Of a stretch of DNA of 64,000 nt, positions 1-8,783 are shown one piece after another. The notes under the pieces were generated by a model. It searched no databases. It was not told the origin of the DNA and saw only the letters and a program-made list of their open reading frames with translations. The first letter of the stretch is position 1. Each line of letters opens with the position of its first letter. This DNA comes from Atopobium sp. UBA1382 (lineage in GTDB: Bacteria; Actinomycetota; Coriobacteriia; Coriobacteriales; Atopobiaceae), in contig DBQY01000014.1 in NCBI GenBank assembly GCA_002305805.1, positions 14,438 to 78,437 on the forward strand. Reading direction: 5' to 3'. Both the position numbers and the translations under genes were made by a program.

Positions 1-1
1 C

Positions 2-262
2 GGATTTACCACCGACGCCCTCGCTGACCTTCTCGCCGAGAAGGACTACGACGTCGTCTACACCTGCGGCCCCGAGGTCATGATGGCGGGCGTCGCGCGT
101 CTCTGCCGCGAGGCCGGAGTCGCCTGCCGCGTCTCCATGGAGCGCATGATGTGCTGCGGCTTTGGCGCGTGCGGCACGTGCAACGTGGCCATGACCGACG
201 GCACCTACAAGTCCTGCTGCAAGGACGGACCCGTCTTCGATGCCGAGGAGGTGGCGTGGTAA
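2..262 (+). CDS. pyrK: Dihydroorotate dehydrogenase electron-transfer subunit, C-terminal fragment
   Basis: Only the last 86 residues are present; the gene enters from before the window. PyrK carries FAD and a [2Fe-2S] cluster and passes electrons from PyrD to NAD+. The visible part has the end of the NAD-binding lobe (YTCGPEVMM) followed by the cysteine cluster MCCGFGACGTC, with a further cysteine pair in KSCCKDG. This is the usual C-terminal iron-sulfur motif of the family. Its TAA stop overlaps the ATG of pyrD by one base, which fits translational coupling and the class 1B PyrD/PyrK heterotetramer. The identity is clear although the gene is partial. Confidence 0.93.
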   Translation, partial: GFTTDALADLLAEKDYDVVYTCGPEVMMAGVARLCREAGVACRVSMERMMCCGFGACGTCNVAMTDGTYKSCCKDGPVFDAEEVAW

Positions 263-1191
263 TGGGCGAGAAGAACGTGAGCATGGCCGTCGACCTCGGT
301 GGCGTGCGCATGCAGAACCCCGTGAACACCGCCTCAGGCACCTTCGCCTTCGGCTCGGTCTTCGAGGACTTCTTCGACGTTGCGCGCCTCGGCGCGATCA
401 CGCTCAAGGGCTGCTCGGCCGAGCCGTGGAACGGCAACCCGCCGCCTCGTATGTGCGAGGTGCCGAGCGGCATGATGAACACCGTGGGCCTCGCGAACCC
501 CGGCGTGCGCGGGATGGTGGAGCAGTACGGCGAGTACCTCGCCGGGCTCGAGGAGCGCGGATGCCGCGTCATCGTGCAGGCGGCCGGCCACTCCGTCGAG
601 GAGTACATCGCGGCTGTCGAGCTCATCGAGGAGCTCTGCCCATGGGCGAGCGGCGTGGAGATGAACATCTCCTGCCCCAACATCGCCCGCGGCGGCGTCC
701 TCGTGGGCGGCACGCCCGAGAGCGCTGCTGAGGTCGTGCGCGCGGTACGCCCGCGCGTGCACCGGCCGCTCCTCGTCAAGATGGCTCCGGTGCGCGTGCC
801 GGAAATCGCCCGAGCCTGCGAGGCCGAGGGCGCCGACGCCCTCTCGCTGATCAACACGATCAACGGGATGTCCATCGACGTCCGTACCCGCAGGAGCCGT
901 CTCTCCAAGCCCACGGGCGGCGTCTCCGGCCCCGCCATCCACGCCATCGCCGTGCGGATGGTCTGGGAGGCGGCGCAGGCCGTCAAGATCCCCATCAACG
1001 GTATGGGCGGCATCGCCACGTGGCAGGACGCTGCCGAGATGATTCTCGCCGGCGCCACCTCGGTCACGGTGGGCACCGCAAACTTCTACGATCCCACCTG
1101 CGCGGCAGACATCGTGGACGGCCTCGCCTCCTGGGTTGCCGAGCAGGGCGTCGCGGACATCAACGAGCTGATTGGAGCCTTCGAATGCTGA
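262..1191 (+). CDS. pyrD: Dihydroorotate dehydrogenase, class 1B catalytic subunit
   Basis: This 309-residue FMN enzyme oxidises dihydroorotate to orotate in pyrimidine synthesis. The TIM-barrel sequence carries the class 1 active-site segment NISCPN with the catalytic cysteine near residue 138, an early LKGCS segment (about 48-52), and the phosphate-binding glycine-rich stretch INGMGGI near the C terminus. The pyrK gene directly upstream identifies it as the NAD-linked class 1B type. The start is the ATG that overlaps the pyrK stop; a longer in-frame extension upstream is only the shadow of pyrK. Its TGA overlaps the pyrF start by a few bases. Confidence 0.95.
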   Translation: MGEKNVSMAVDLGGVRMQNPVNTASGTFAFGSVFEDFFDVARLGAITLKGCSAEPWNGNPPPRMCEVPSGMMNTVGLANPGVRGMVEQYGEYLAGLEERGCRVIVQAAGHSVEEYIAAVELIEELCPWASGVEMNISCPNIARGGVLVGGTPESAAEVVRAVRPRVHRPLLVKMAPVRVPEIARACEAEGADALSLINTINGMSIDVRTRRSRLSKPTGGVSGPAIHAIAVRMVWEAAQAVKIPINGMGGIATWQDAAEMILAGATSVTVGTANFYDPTCAADIVDGLASWVAEQGVADINELIGAFEC

Positions 1192-1907
1192 CGTACGAAG
1201 AGGCAAGCGACAAGATCATCATCGCGCTGGACTGCTCTAAGGAGCGAGCCTTCGAGCTGGCGGACATGCTCGCCGGCAAGGCCACGTGGGTCAAGGTGGG
1301 CATGACGCTCTTCTATGCGGAGGGGCCTGCCATCGTGGACGCCATGCGCGAGCGCGGGCTGCGCGTCTTCCTCGACCTCAAGGTCCACGACATCCCGTTC
1401 CAGGTGCAGGGCGCCGTTCGCGCCGCCTCGCTCACGGGTGCGGACATCCTCTCCATCCACGGCCTCGGCAGCTCCGCGATGATCGCCGCGGCGCGCAAGG
1501 GAGCCGAGGAGGCGGCTGAGCAGCGCGGCGGCGACCGCACGCGCCTCGTCGCCATCTCCGTGCTCACGAGCATGGACCAGGCGGCGCTCTCCGAGATCGG
1601 CGTGGAGTCCCCGGTGGCCGAGGAGGTTGCCCGCCTCGCGAGCCTCGCCTACGGCTCCGGCTCCGACGGCATCGTCTGCTCCCCGCAGGAGGCCGCCGAG
1701 ATGCGCGCGCTTCTCGGACCCGACGCCCTGATCGTCACGCCCGGCGTTCGCCCCGCAGGTGCTGAGGTGGGTGACCAGAAGCGCATCGCTACGCCGGCGG
1801 CTGCCATCGAGGCTGGTGCGTCCAAGCTGGTCATCGGCCGTCCGATCACGGGTGCCGACGACCCCGTCGCCGCGTTCGACGCCATCTGTGCCGAGCTTAT
1901 GGCCTAG
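1185..1907 (+). CDS. pyrF: Orotidine 5'-phosphate decarboxylase
   Basis: A 240-residue enzyme that decarboxylates OMP to UMP, the last step of de novo UMP synthesis. The signature DLKVHDIP lies at about residues 64-71 with the catalytic lysine at 66, and the C-terminal phosphate-binding region VIGRPIT is present. Length and motif match the short bacterial (type 1) family. The ATG at 1185 overlaps the end of pyrD by 7 bases, so pyrK, pyrD and pyrF form one coupled operon. The next gene starts after a 160-bp gap, so the operon probably ends here. Confidence 0.95.
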   Translation: MLTYEEASDKIIIALDCSKERAFELADMLAGKATWVKVGMTLFYAEGPAIVDAMRERGLRVFLDLKVHDIPFQVQGAVRAASLTGADILSIHGLGSSAMIAAARKGAEEAAEQRGGDRTRLVAISVLTSMDQAALSEIGVESPVAEEVARLASLAYGSGSDGIVCSPQEAAEMRALLGPDALIVTPGVRPAGAEVGDQKRIATPAAAIEAGASKLVIGRPITGADDPVAAFDAICAELMA

Positions 1908-2068
1908 GGACAAGCCCTGGGCCTGTGCCCTTTTGTGGAGGAATACCCCCGACCTGCACCTTTGGTGAAGAGGTATTGCAAAACCGCCGCTCAACGGGCA
2001 AACTAGGTTATCGAGCTTGATGGGGCGTGCCCCCTGGCTCATTGGAAAGTCGATGTTTGGAGGAACAC

Positions 2069-2377
2069 ATGGCTCTACCCCAGCTTACCGACGAGCAGCG
2101 CAAGGCCGCCCTCGAGAAGGCCGCCAAGACCCGTCACGAGCGTGCCGAGCTGCGCGAGAAGATCAAGAGCGGCAAGGTCTCCCTCGAGTCCGTCCTCGAG
2201 TCCGACGACCCCATTGCCAGCCGCATGAAGGTCTCCACCCTCATTGAGTCGCTTCCCGGCTACGGCAAGGCCAAGGCCGCCAAGATCATGGACGAGCTGG
2301 GCATCTCTGCCTCCCGTCGCGTCAAGGGCCTGGGCGCCCGTCAGCGCGAGCAGCTCGTCGAGGCCCTCACCAAGTAG
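2069..2377 (+). CDS. mihF: Actinobacterial integration host factor (mIHF-type DNA-binding protein)
   Basis: A 102-residue basic nucleoid protein. Its N-terminal part is a charged helix, and the second half has the helix-two-turn-helix signature ESLPGYGKAKAAKIMDELGI followed by RRVKGLGARQREQL, as in the mycobacterial mIHF family. GGAGG at 2059-2063 places the start at the ATG at 2069. The order mIHF-gmk-rpoZ is conserved in actinobacteria and supports the call. The 160-bp region upstream carries TTGCAA at 1976 and a TAGGTT-like box at 2004, but their spacing is too long for a convincing promoter. Confidence 0.93.
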   Translation: MALPQLTDEQRKAALEKAAKTRHERAELREKIKSGKVSLESVLESDDPIASRMKVSTLIESLPGYGKAKAAKIMDELGISASRRVKGLGARQREQLVEALTK

Positions 2378-2379
2378 AG

Positions 2380-2979
2380 TTGGCCAGAAGAGCTCGAGTC
2401 TTCGTAGTCTCTGGACCGTCAGGCGTAGGCAAGGGCACGCTCGTAGCTAAGTTGCGCGAGCGGGTCTCCTGTCTTGGCCTGACGGTCTCTGCGACGACTA
2501 GGGAGCCTCGCCCCGGGGAGACCGATGGCGTCTCCTATCACTTCATGAACGACGAGGAGTTTGACCGTCGCCTTGCGGCGGGAGAGTTCCTCGAGTGGGC
2601 GTGGGTGCACGCCCATCGCTACGGCACGCTGAAGAGCGAGGTCGAGCGCGTCCTTGCGGGCGGTCAGTCCGTCGTCCTGGAGATCGACGTCCAGGGCGGC
2701 CTCTCGGTCCGCTCCGTCATGCCCGAGGCGGTTCTCGTCTTTGTCGAGCCGCCCTGCATGGACGAGCTCGAGCGTCGTCTGCGCGGCCGCGGAACCGAGG
2801 ACGAGGAGCAGGTGCGCCTGCGCCTCGCAAACGCCAGCGAGGAGATGTCGCACGCGGGGGAGTATGATGTTCGCATCGTCAACGACGACCTCGAGCGTGC
2901 CTGTCTCGAGCTGGAAGCTGTGATACACACGTATGAGATGGACGGAGGTCCCTCGCAAGATGTCCGTGATCAAGCCTGA
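2380..2979 (+). CDS. gmk: Guanylate kinase
   Basis: A 199-residue kinase converting GMP and ATP to GDP and ADP. The P-loop GPSGVGKG is at residues 12-19, followed by the GMP-binding part TTREPRPGE. The reading begins at a TTG two bases after the mihF stop, without a clear Shine-Dalgarno, so translation is probably coupled to mihF. No better in-frame ATG precedes the P-loop. The 3' end overlaps rpoZ by 20 bases. Both sit in the gmk-rpoZ arrangement that is widespread in bacteria. Confidence 0.94.
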   Translation: MARRARVFVVSGPSGVGKGTLVAKLRERVSCLGLTVSATTREPRPGETDGVSYHFMNDEEFDRRLAAGEFLEWAWVHAHRYGTLKSEVERVLAGGQSVVLEIDVQGGLSVRSVMPEAVLVFVEPPCMDELERRLRGRGTEDEEQVRLRLANASEEMSHAGEYDVRIVNDDLERACLELEAVIHTYEMDGGPSQDVRDQA

Positions 2980-3244
2980 GATTGACAACCTGCTCGAGAA
3001 GACCGAGCACAACCCCTTCCTGCTCTGCTCCATTGCGTCCAAGCGCGCCTGCGACATCAACAACATGGTCCGCGGGCAGCACCTGCGCGTGACGGCCATT
3101 CAGGACTTTGATGACATCACCACCGTCGTCTCCGGCAAGGACCCGGTCTCGGTTGCCATGAAGGAGATCGAGGACGGCACGCTCGGCTTCGTCAAGGAGG
3201 ACTTTGACGAGGACATCAAGGGCGCCAACACTATCGCCCTGTAA
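2960..3244 (+). CDS. rpoZ: RNA polymerase omega subunit
   Basis: A 94-residue omega subunit that helps assemble and stabilise RNA polymerase through the beta-prime subunit. It has the family core SKRACDINNMVRG at about residues 27-39 and a short acidic C terminus. The ATG at 2960, with GGAGG at 2943-2947 upstream, gives the expected length. An earlier ATG at 2933 would add nine residues not typical of the family. It overlaps gmk and is followed closely by thiI. Confidence 0.93.
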   Translation: MSVIKPEIDNLLEKTEHNPFLLCSIASKRACDINNMVRGQHLRVTAIQDFDDITTVVSGKDPVSVAMKEIEDGTLGFVKEDFDEDIKGANTIAL

Positions 3245-3252
3245 GGCGCTCG

Positions 3253-4500
3253 ATGACCAAGAGAATCTGCCTCGTTCACTATCACGAGATCGGGCTCAAG
3301 GGCAAAAACCGCTCAACCTTTGAGAACCAGCTCGTCACCAACCTGCATCGTGCGCTGAGGGACTTTCCCGTCACCGACATCTCCCGCATCTCAGGCTACA
3401 TCGTCGTCGAGACGGAGGACCATCTCGCGAGCGAGGAGCTCGCGGCGGCCATCAGGCGTGTGCCCGGCGTGGCGCGCGTCTCTCTTGCGTACAAGTGCGG
3501 GCTCGATGAGGGCGAGTACTGCGCCGCAGCCGTTCGCGCCCTGGGCGAGGCGGGCGACTTCGCGAGCTTCAAGGTCCACGCGCGCCGCTCGTCGACGACC
3601 TATCCGGTCCACACGCTTGACATGAACAAGATCGTCGGGTCGGTCCTGTGCGAGAGCTTCCCTGACAAGAAGGTGGACGTCCACCATCCCGACGTCACCG
3701 TCGTCGTGCACGTGGTGCAGGGCTCGACCTACGTCTACGCCGCCTCCGCGCCCGGCGTCGGAGGCCTTCCCGTCGGCACCGCCGGCAAGGTGGTCACGCT
3801 GCTCTCGAGCGGCTTCGACTCTCCGGTCTCCACCTGGATGGTGGGGCGCCGCGGCGCCATCTGCGTGCCCGTGCACTTCTCGGGGCGCCCCATGACCGCC
3901 GACACGAGCGAGTGGCTCTGCCAGGATATCGTGGACGCGCTCGCCCCCTCAGGGACGATCGGGCGCCTCTACGTCGTTCCCTTTGGCGAGCGACAGCGCG
4001 AGATCTCGCTCGCCGTCCCGCAGAGCCTGCGCATCATCATGTACCGTCGCGTCATGCTGCAGGTCGCTGAGAGAATCGCGCTTCTCGAGGGGGCGAAGGC
4101 GCTGGTTACGGGCGAGTCGCTCGGCCAGGTTGCCTCTCAGACGCTCGAGAACATCGCTGCCGTCAACGAGGCGGTGACGATGCCCGTTCTGCGCCCGCTG
4201 ATCGGCTCCGACAAGCAGGAGATCATCGCTCGCGCCCACGAGATCGGGACGTATGACATCTCGTGCCAGACCGCACCGGACTGCTGCACGCTCTTCATGC
4301 CGCGTCGCCCCGAGACGCACGCGCGCATGGCCGATGTGCTCGCCGCCTGGGAGAGCTTCGACCACGAGGGAATGGTCGCCGACCTCGTCGAGAGCGTCGA
4401 GTGGAGGGACTTCCCGCAGTGTCCCTCCTATCACGCGCCCAAGGGTGCCCTGAGGGAGCACCATCGGGACCTCGCTCCCGGCTCCGGCGGCGAGCGGTAG
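3253..4500 (+). CDS. thiI: tRNA 4-thiouridine synthetase ThiI
   Basis: A 415-residue enzyme that adenylates uridine 8 of tRNA and transfers sulfur to it; in some organisms it also supplies sulfur for the thiamine thiazole. An N-terminal ferredoxin-like/THUMP half is followed by a PP-loop ATP pyrophosphatase domain. The P-loop reads LLSSGFDSPVS at 183-193, where the usual form is SGGxDS, so the first glycine is serine. There is no C-terminal rhodanese domain, as in Firmicutes-type ThiI, so sulfur must be delivered differently from E. coli. The PDCCTLFMPRRPETH segment near residue 350 resembles the Bacillus protein. Confidence 0.9.
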   Translation: MTKRICLVHYHEIGLKGKNRSTFENQLVTNLHRALRDFPVTDISRISGYIVVETEDHLASEELAAAIRRVPGVARVSLAYKCGLDEGEYCAAAVRALGEAGDFASFKVHARRSSTTYPVHTLDMNKIVGSVLCESFPDKKVDVHHPDVTVVVHVVQGSTYVYAASAPGVGGLPVGTAGKVVTLLSSGFDSPVSTWMVGRRGAICVPVHFSGRPMTADTSEWLCQDIVDALAPSGTIGRLYVVPFGERQREISLAVPQSLRIIMYRRVMLQVAERIALLEGAKALVTGESLGQVASQTLENIAAVNEAVTMPVLRPLIGSDKQEIIARAHEIGTYDISCQTAPDCCTLFMPRRPETHARMADVLAAWESFDHEGMVADLVESVEWRDFPQCPSYHAPKGALREHHRDLAPGSGGER

Positions 4501-4547
4501 CCCAATTGGCGGCAGGCGGTTGAAAGCGATTCCATATCTCATGTATG

Positions 4548-4575
4548 AACGCCCTCGGAGACGAGGGCGTTTCTC
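4548..4575 (+). terminator. Rho-independent terminator-like hairpin after thiI
   Basis: AACGCCCTCG (4548-4557) pairs perfectly with CGAGGGCGTT (4562-4571) around a GAGA loop, 48 bases after the thiI stop. The tail is only TTCT, so it is a weak classical terminator, but the position between thiI and comEA fits. Confidence 0.6.
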
Positions 4576-4682
4576 GTATGCGAACGACACCTGACAGACA
4601 GTGTCAGACTCGCGTGCGACTTTCTTCCGACGACGCGTCCCGGAGCGCCCCTTGGGTGCATGCTCAGAGGGGGGGTGGTCGC

Positions 4683-5342
4683 ATGGCACAGGGTACGGGC
4701 AGGGGCGTGAGGAGGGCGGCGCGTCGGTACGGCCTCGTCGGATGGGGCGTCGTTGCGGGGGCGCTCGCTCTTGTCGCGCTGGTGGTGGCGCTCGTCTGCG
4801 TCGCGGTTCGTGGGCGCGCGACGGAGGGTCTCTTCCGCGGGCAGGGAGGTATCGAGATCGAGCGCGCGGAGACGGCCTCTGAGAAGGCGGAGGAGGAGCC
4901 TCAAGAAGAGCCTCAAGAAGAGCCTGTCACGCTCGTCGTCCACGTCGACGGCATGGTCGGGATGCCGGGGGTCTACGAGCTCGCCGAGGGCGCGCGCGTC
5001 TCGGACGCTGTCGCGGCTGCCGGAGGGCTCGCCGAGGGCGCAGACACCTCCTCGCTCAACCTTGCCGCTCCGCTCGCGGATGGCGAGAAGGTGCACGTTC
5101 CCGCCGAGGGTGAGGAAGTGACGACGTCGTCCGGGGGCGCGTCCTCGGGCGACCTCGTCAACCTGAACAATGCCAGCGTCGAGCAGCTTGACGAGCTTCC
5201 CGGAGTGGGGGAGGCCACGGCGCGTGCGATCATCGAGGACCGGGAGGCGAACGGTCCCTTTACGACTCCGGAAGACCTGATGCGGGTTTCGGGGATCGGG
5301 GAGAAGAAGTTCGCCAAACTCGAGGGAATGATTTGTGTCTAG
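4683..5342 (+). CDS. comEA: Competence DNA receptor ComEA
   Basis: A 219-residue membrane-anchored DNA receptor for transformation. It has one transmembrane helix (about residues 18-44), an acidic linker with a tandem EEPQ repeat, an SLBB domain (about 81-142, VDGMVGMPGVYELAEGARV) and a C-terminal double helix-hairpin-helix DNA-binding domain (about 158-219, ELPGVGEATARAI and VSGIGEKKFAKL). The ATG at 4683 follows a G-rich ribosome site; an in-frame ATG at 4545 would run through the terminator hairpin and is unlikely. It overlaps comEC by 8 bases. Confidence 0.92.
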   Translation: MAQGTGRGVRRAARRYGLVGWGVVAGALALVALVVALVCVAVRGRATEGLFRGQGGIEIERAETASEKAEEEPQEEPQEEPVTLVVHVDGMVGMPGVYELAEGARVSDAVAAAGGLAEGADTSSLNLAAPLADGEKVHVPAEGEEVTTSSGGASSGDLVNLNNASVEQLDELPGVGEATARAIIEDREANGPFTTPEDLMRVSGIGEKKFAKLEGMICV

Positions 5343-7662
5343 CGACGTCGAGCGGCCCGAGCGTCCGCTGCTTCCGCCCGCGCTGTGGTCGCTTGTGACC
5401 GTCATTGCGCTCTCGAGGCTCCTTCTCGTCGCCTCACCCTCGCCTAGGGCGATCGCTGGGTCGTCGATGGCCGTGGCGCTGCTCGCTGTGGCAACAGCGC
5501 TCGTGCTGGGCCGCGCGCGCCTGCCTGGGGCACGGACCCTGATCGTCGTCGTGGGGGTCTCCGCCGCGGCGTCGGGGCTCGCCTGCGCCGGAGAGCTCTC
5601 GCGTCAGGAGGAGCTCGCAGGGGCGCTCTCGTCCTCGCCCGTGTCGTCCTGGGAGCTTTGCGTCGAGGGCGATATGCGCGAGGGCGCGTCCGGCTGGCGG
5701 GGGAGGGCACGGACGCGGGCGGGCGGAGTCCTCGGCGCCTCGGTCTGGGTCCTCGCGGACGCCCCGATCGACCCGGGCAGCACCATTCGCTGCGTCGGTC
5801 GCTTCGAGGCAAACGATGACGGTGCGTGGGGTGCCAGCTCGCGCGCTCAGGGCATCGCGGGAACCGTGCGCGTGAGCCGCCTTCTCTCGTGCTCGCCGGC
5901 CGGAGGGGCGTACGGCGCCGTACTTGCGGTGCGCTCGCGCGTGCTCGGCAGCCTCGATGCGCCCTCCTCGGACGCTCGGGCCCTGGTGGCAGGGGCCATC
6001 TGCGGCTATGCCGGGGCGATGTCAGAGCGCGGCCTCGACGAGCTCTTTGCTTCGTGCGGCGTCTCCCATCTCGTGGCAGTCTCGGGTGGGCACCTCGTCC
6101 TGCTCTCGTCCCTCCTCTCCCTGCTCCTTCGCGGGCTCCCGTTGCGCCCGTTGCCGCGGTCCCTGGCCCTCATGAGCGTCACCGGGCTGTTCGTCTTCTT
6201 CTGTGGCCTGCCGGTCTCGGCGGTCAGGGCCTGGGCGATGTCCCTTGCGGCCGAGCTCTCGAGGCATGCGGGAAGGCGCCCCCACCCGCTCTCCTCGGCA
6301 AGTCTGGTGGCGCTCGTCATGACCCTCGTCGAGCCTGCCGTGACCGGTCAGCTCGGCTATCTGCTCTCGGTGATGTGCGTCTGCGGGATCTGCTCCCTCG
6401 GAGCGTACGCGCGCTACGTCCTGCGTGTTCTTCTCGCCTTGCCTGAGCCGCTCGCCCGTCGCATGCGCCGAGGAAGGCGCGTCGCGCGCGCCCTCTCGGG
6501 CGCGGAGGAGGCGCTCGCCATGACGCTCGTGTCGCAGCTTGTGACCTTGCCGCTCACCTGTGCGACCTTCGGGACGATCTCGGTTGTCGCGCCCCTGGCA
6601 AACGTGCTTCTCGGCCCGCTTTTCTCCGTTCTCTTGGTGCTGGGGCTTCTGTCCGCCCTGTTCGTCTGGCTCGCACCCGTGCAGGCGGCGCTGCTCCTGG
6701 GGTGCGATGCCGTGGGCGGTGCGCTCATGGTCGTGCTGCGCGCGCTTGCCGACCTGCCCGGCGCCTACGTGGCGGTGAGTGTCGAGGAGGGACCGGCGCT
6801 GCTCGCGCTCGCGACATCGGTGGCCGCGCTCCTCGCGACCTGGCCGCGCGTCCGACGACGGGCGCTCGCCTCGCTGGTGGGCGCCGCCGCCGTGCTCGCC
6901 CTTGCCTGGCACGTGAGATGGCGCTACTTCGCGCCGGCCTGTGTCCGCGTGCTCGACGTGGGGCAGGGCGACGCCATCCTCGTCACCGACGGGCCCTTCT
7001 CGGCACTCGTCGACACCGGGCCCGGCGAGGCGGTGGTCGGCGCCCTCGCCCGGAACAACGTCTCGCACCTGGATGCGGTGGTGCTCACACACCTGCACAG
7101 CGACCACGCGGGCGGGCTCGAGGACCTGCTCGCGGTCATCGACGTTGATCTGCTCGTTGTTCCCGAGGCTACGGATCCCGCCGAGCTTCCCGAGGGGGTC
7201 TCCGTCGACGAGGTCGGCTATGGCGACGACCTGCGCGTGGGGGACTTTTCGATGCGCGTCGTCTCACCGCTCGAGCCGGCGGGAGGGGAGGGCAACGAGG
7301 GCTCGCTCGAGCTCGCGCTGACCTACGAGCGGGACGGACGGGCGCTCACCGCGCTGCTCGCCGCCGACGCCGAGAGAGAGGAGACGGGCGCGGCCGTGGA
7401 GCGCGGCGACGTTGGTGACGTCGACCTTCTGAAGGTCGGGCATCACGGCTCGGAGACGTCGGTGACCCCGGAGATCGTCGCGGCTCTTGCGCCCGAGGTG
7501 AGCGTGGCGAGCGCAGGGGAGGGCAACGGCTACGGGCATCCTGACCCGGTGTGCGTGGGCATGCTCGAGGACGCGGGGTCGCTCTTCCTGTGCACGATGG
7601 ACGCCGGGGACGTCTGCGTGGAGCCGGGCGCGGCCGGCCCGAGGGTGAGCTGCCAGCGATAG
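5335..7662 (+). CDS. comEC: Competence DNA channel ComEC/Rec2 with metallo-beta-lactamase domain
   Basis: A 775-residue polytopic membrane protein that brings single-stranded DNA into the cytoplasm during transformation. It starts at a GTG overlapping comEA. The N-terminal part has several membrane helices and an OB-like insertion. The central ComEC 'competence' core (about 220-510) is hydrophobic. The C-terminal part is a metallo-beta-lactamase-like domain with HLHSDHAGG near residues 585-593 and KVGHHGSE further on. Both halves are intact and the length is normal. Together with comEA it suggests a working DNA-uptake channel. Confidence 0.93.
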   Translation: MSSDVERPERPLLPPALWSLVTVIALSRLLLVASPSPRAIAGSSMAVALLAVATALVLGRARLPGARTLIVVVGVSAAASGLACAGELSRQEELAGALSSSPVSSWELCVEGDMREGASGWRGRARTRAGGVLGASVWVLADAPIDPGSTIRCVGRFEANDDGAWGASSRAQGIAGTVRVSRLLSCSPAGGAYGAVLAVRSRVLGSLDAPSSDARALVAGAICGYAGAMSERGLDELFASCGVSHLVAVSGGHLVLLSSLLSLLLRGLPLRPLPRSLALMSVTGLFVFFCGLPVSAVRAWAMSLAAELSRHAGRRPHPLSSASLVALVMTLVEPAVTGQLGYLLSVMCVCGICSLGAYARYVLRVLLALPEPLARRMRRGRRVARALSGAEEALAMTLVSQLVTLPLTCATFGTISVVAPLANVLLGPLFSVLLVLGLLSALFVWLAPVQAALLLGCDAVGGALMVVLRALADLPGAYVAVSVEEGPALLALATSVAALLATWPRVRRRALASLVGAAAVLALAWHVRWRYFAPACVRVLDVGQGDAILVTDGPFSALVDTGPGEAVVGALARNNVSHLDAVVLTHLHSDHAGGLEDLLAVIDVDLLVVPEATDPAELPEGVSVDEVGYGDDLRVGDFSMRVVSPLEPAGGEGNEGSLELALTYERDGRALTALLAADAEREETGAAVERGDVGDVDLLKVGHHGSETSVTPEIVAALAPEVSVASAGEGNGYGHPDPVCVGMLEDAGSLFLCTMDAGDVCVEPGAAGPRVSCQR

Positions 7663-7675
7663 GCTCCCGTTCGGG

Positions 7676-7688
7676 GGGATGCTAGAAT
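7676..7688 (+). promoter_or_regulatory. Candidate extended -10 promoter of holA
   Basis: TGC followed by TAGAAT (7683-7688) forms an extended -10 element 57 bases before the holA ATG. No good -35 is seen, which is common for extended -10 promoters. It lies just after the comEC stop. Confidence 0.4.
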
Positions 7689-7744
7689 GATGTGCCGGAC
7701 CCACGTCCGCCCGTCTGCCCGTCCGTCTCGACGAAGGGAGCCCC

Positions 7745-8707
7745 ATGGCCGAGAAACCCGCCCTGCTGCCGGCCTACCTCATCGTCGGCCCGGACGAGCT
7801 CAAGCGCAAGCAGGCGGTCGCACGCTTGCGCGCCCGCGTGGACGGTCCGTTTGCGATGTTCAATCTGGAGGAGATCGTCGCGTCCGGCGACCTGGAGCCC
7901 GTGGAGCTGCTCTCCTCGCTTAACACGCTCCCCATGGGCGGCGACCGGCGCGTCGTCGTGGTCGAGGCGGCCGACAAGCTGCCCAAGGCCGTCTCCGAGG
8001 CCATCATCGCCTATCTGGGGAGCCCCAACGAGAGCTGCACGCTTGCGCTCGTTGCCGCCAGCCTCGCCAAGTCCACGCGCCTCTACAAGGCCGTCGCCAA
8101 GGTGGGGCCGCGCTCCGTCATCGAGTGCGCGGCGAAGAAGGGCCGCGACCTCCCGCCCTATGTGCAGAAGCTCGCTGCCTCCCACGGCGTCTCCATCGGG
8201 GCCGACGCGGCACGCGAGCTCGTCGCGCGCGTCGGCGAGTCCACCACGATGCTGGACACACAGCTTGCCACCCTCGCCGCCCTTCTCGGCGGCTCGGGCG
8301 CCATCACGCAGGAGTTCGTCGAGGCCAACGTCGCCCGCGTCGCCGAGGTGAAGCCCTGGGAGTTCCTCGACCGGCTGTCCGCCCGCGACGCCCATCGGTC
8401 CCTGGCGCTCTACCGGCTGCTCGACGGCTCGGCGCTCGGCCTGCTCTCGCTCGTGACCGGCCGTCTGCGCGAGCTCATCTGCGCCCGCTCGCTCGCGTCG
8501 CGGGGGACGCCCGCCGCGCTGGCGGAGGAGCTGGGCAAGCAGGAGTGGCAGGTGAGAAACCACGCCAGGTGGGCGCGCGCCTTCTCGGACGGGGAACTCG
8601 AGCGCCTGCTCGCCGAGTGCGCTCGCGTGGAGCGCTCGCTCAAGAGCGGTGCCGACGAAGAGACTGAGATGGTCCTCCTCATCGCCCACGTCTGCGGCGT
8701 TGCGTGA
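7745..8707 (+). CDS. holA: DNA polymerase III delta subunit
   Basis: A 320-residue clamp-loader subunit that opens the sliding clamp. It begins LPAYLIVGPDELKRKQAV, typical of HolA (AAA+-like fold without a working Walker A), and the C-terminal collar domain includes SLLTGRL-type sequence (LLSLVTGRLRELI). AAGGGAG at 7735-7741 sets the ATG at 7745. It follows comEC, as in many Firmicutes and actinobacteria. Downstream it converges with the AbiEi-like gene across a palindromic element. Confidence 0.92.
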   Translation: MAEKPALLPAYLIVGPDELKRKQAVARLRARVDGPFAMFNLEEIVASGDLEPVELLSSLNTLPMGGDRRVVVVEAADKLPKAVSEAIIAYLGSPNESCTLALVAASLAKSTRLYKAVAKVGPRSVIECAAKKGRDLPPYVQKLAASHGVSIGADAARELVARVGESTTMLDTQLATLAALLGGSGAITQEFVEANVARVAEVKPWEFLDRLSARDAHRSLALYRLLDGSALGLLSLVTGRLRELICARSLASRGTPAALAEELGKQEWQVRNHARWARAFSDGELERLLAECARVERSLKSGADEETEMVLLIAHVCGVA

Positions 8708-8730
8708 CGAGTTGCGCGCTGCAACCTCGT

Positions 8731-8743
8731 CGTCCTTCTCGCC
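8731..8743 (+). repeat. Recurrent intergenic motif CGTYCTTCTCGSC
   Basis: The exact sequence CGTCCTTCTCGCC lies about 40 bases before a family 1 palindrome. Other intergenic copies or near-copies start at 10235, 14747, 19181, 19301, 19354, 23174, 26121, 26347 and 61916. Function unknown. Confidence 0.45.
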
Positions 8744-8783
8744 CTCCCTTCTTTCTGTTCCGCATCTTTGTGTTGCCCCTCCC

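Noticed and set aside
4891..4926. Tandem 12-bp repeats that might be a CRISPR or VNTR array
   Set aside because: Only about three in-frame copies coding for EEPQ in the ComEA linker, without spacers.
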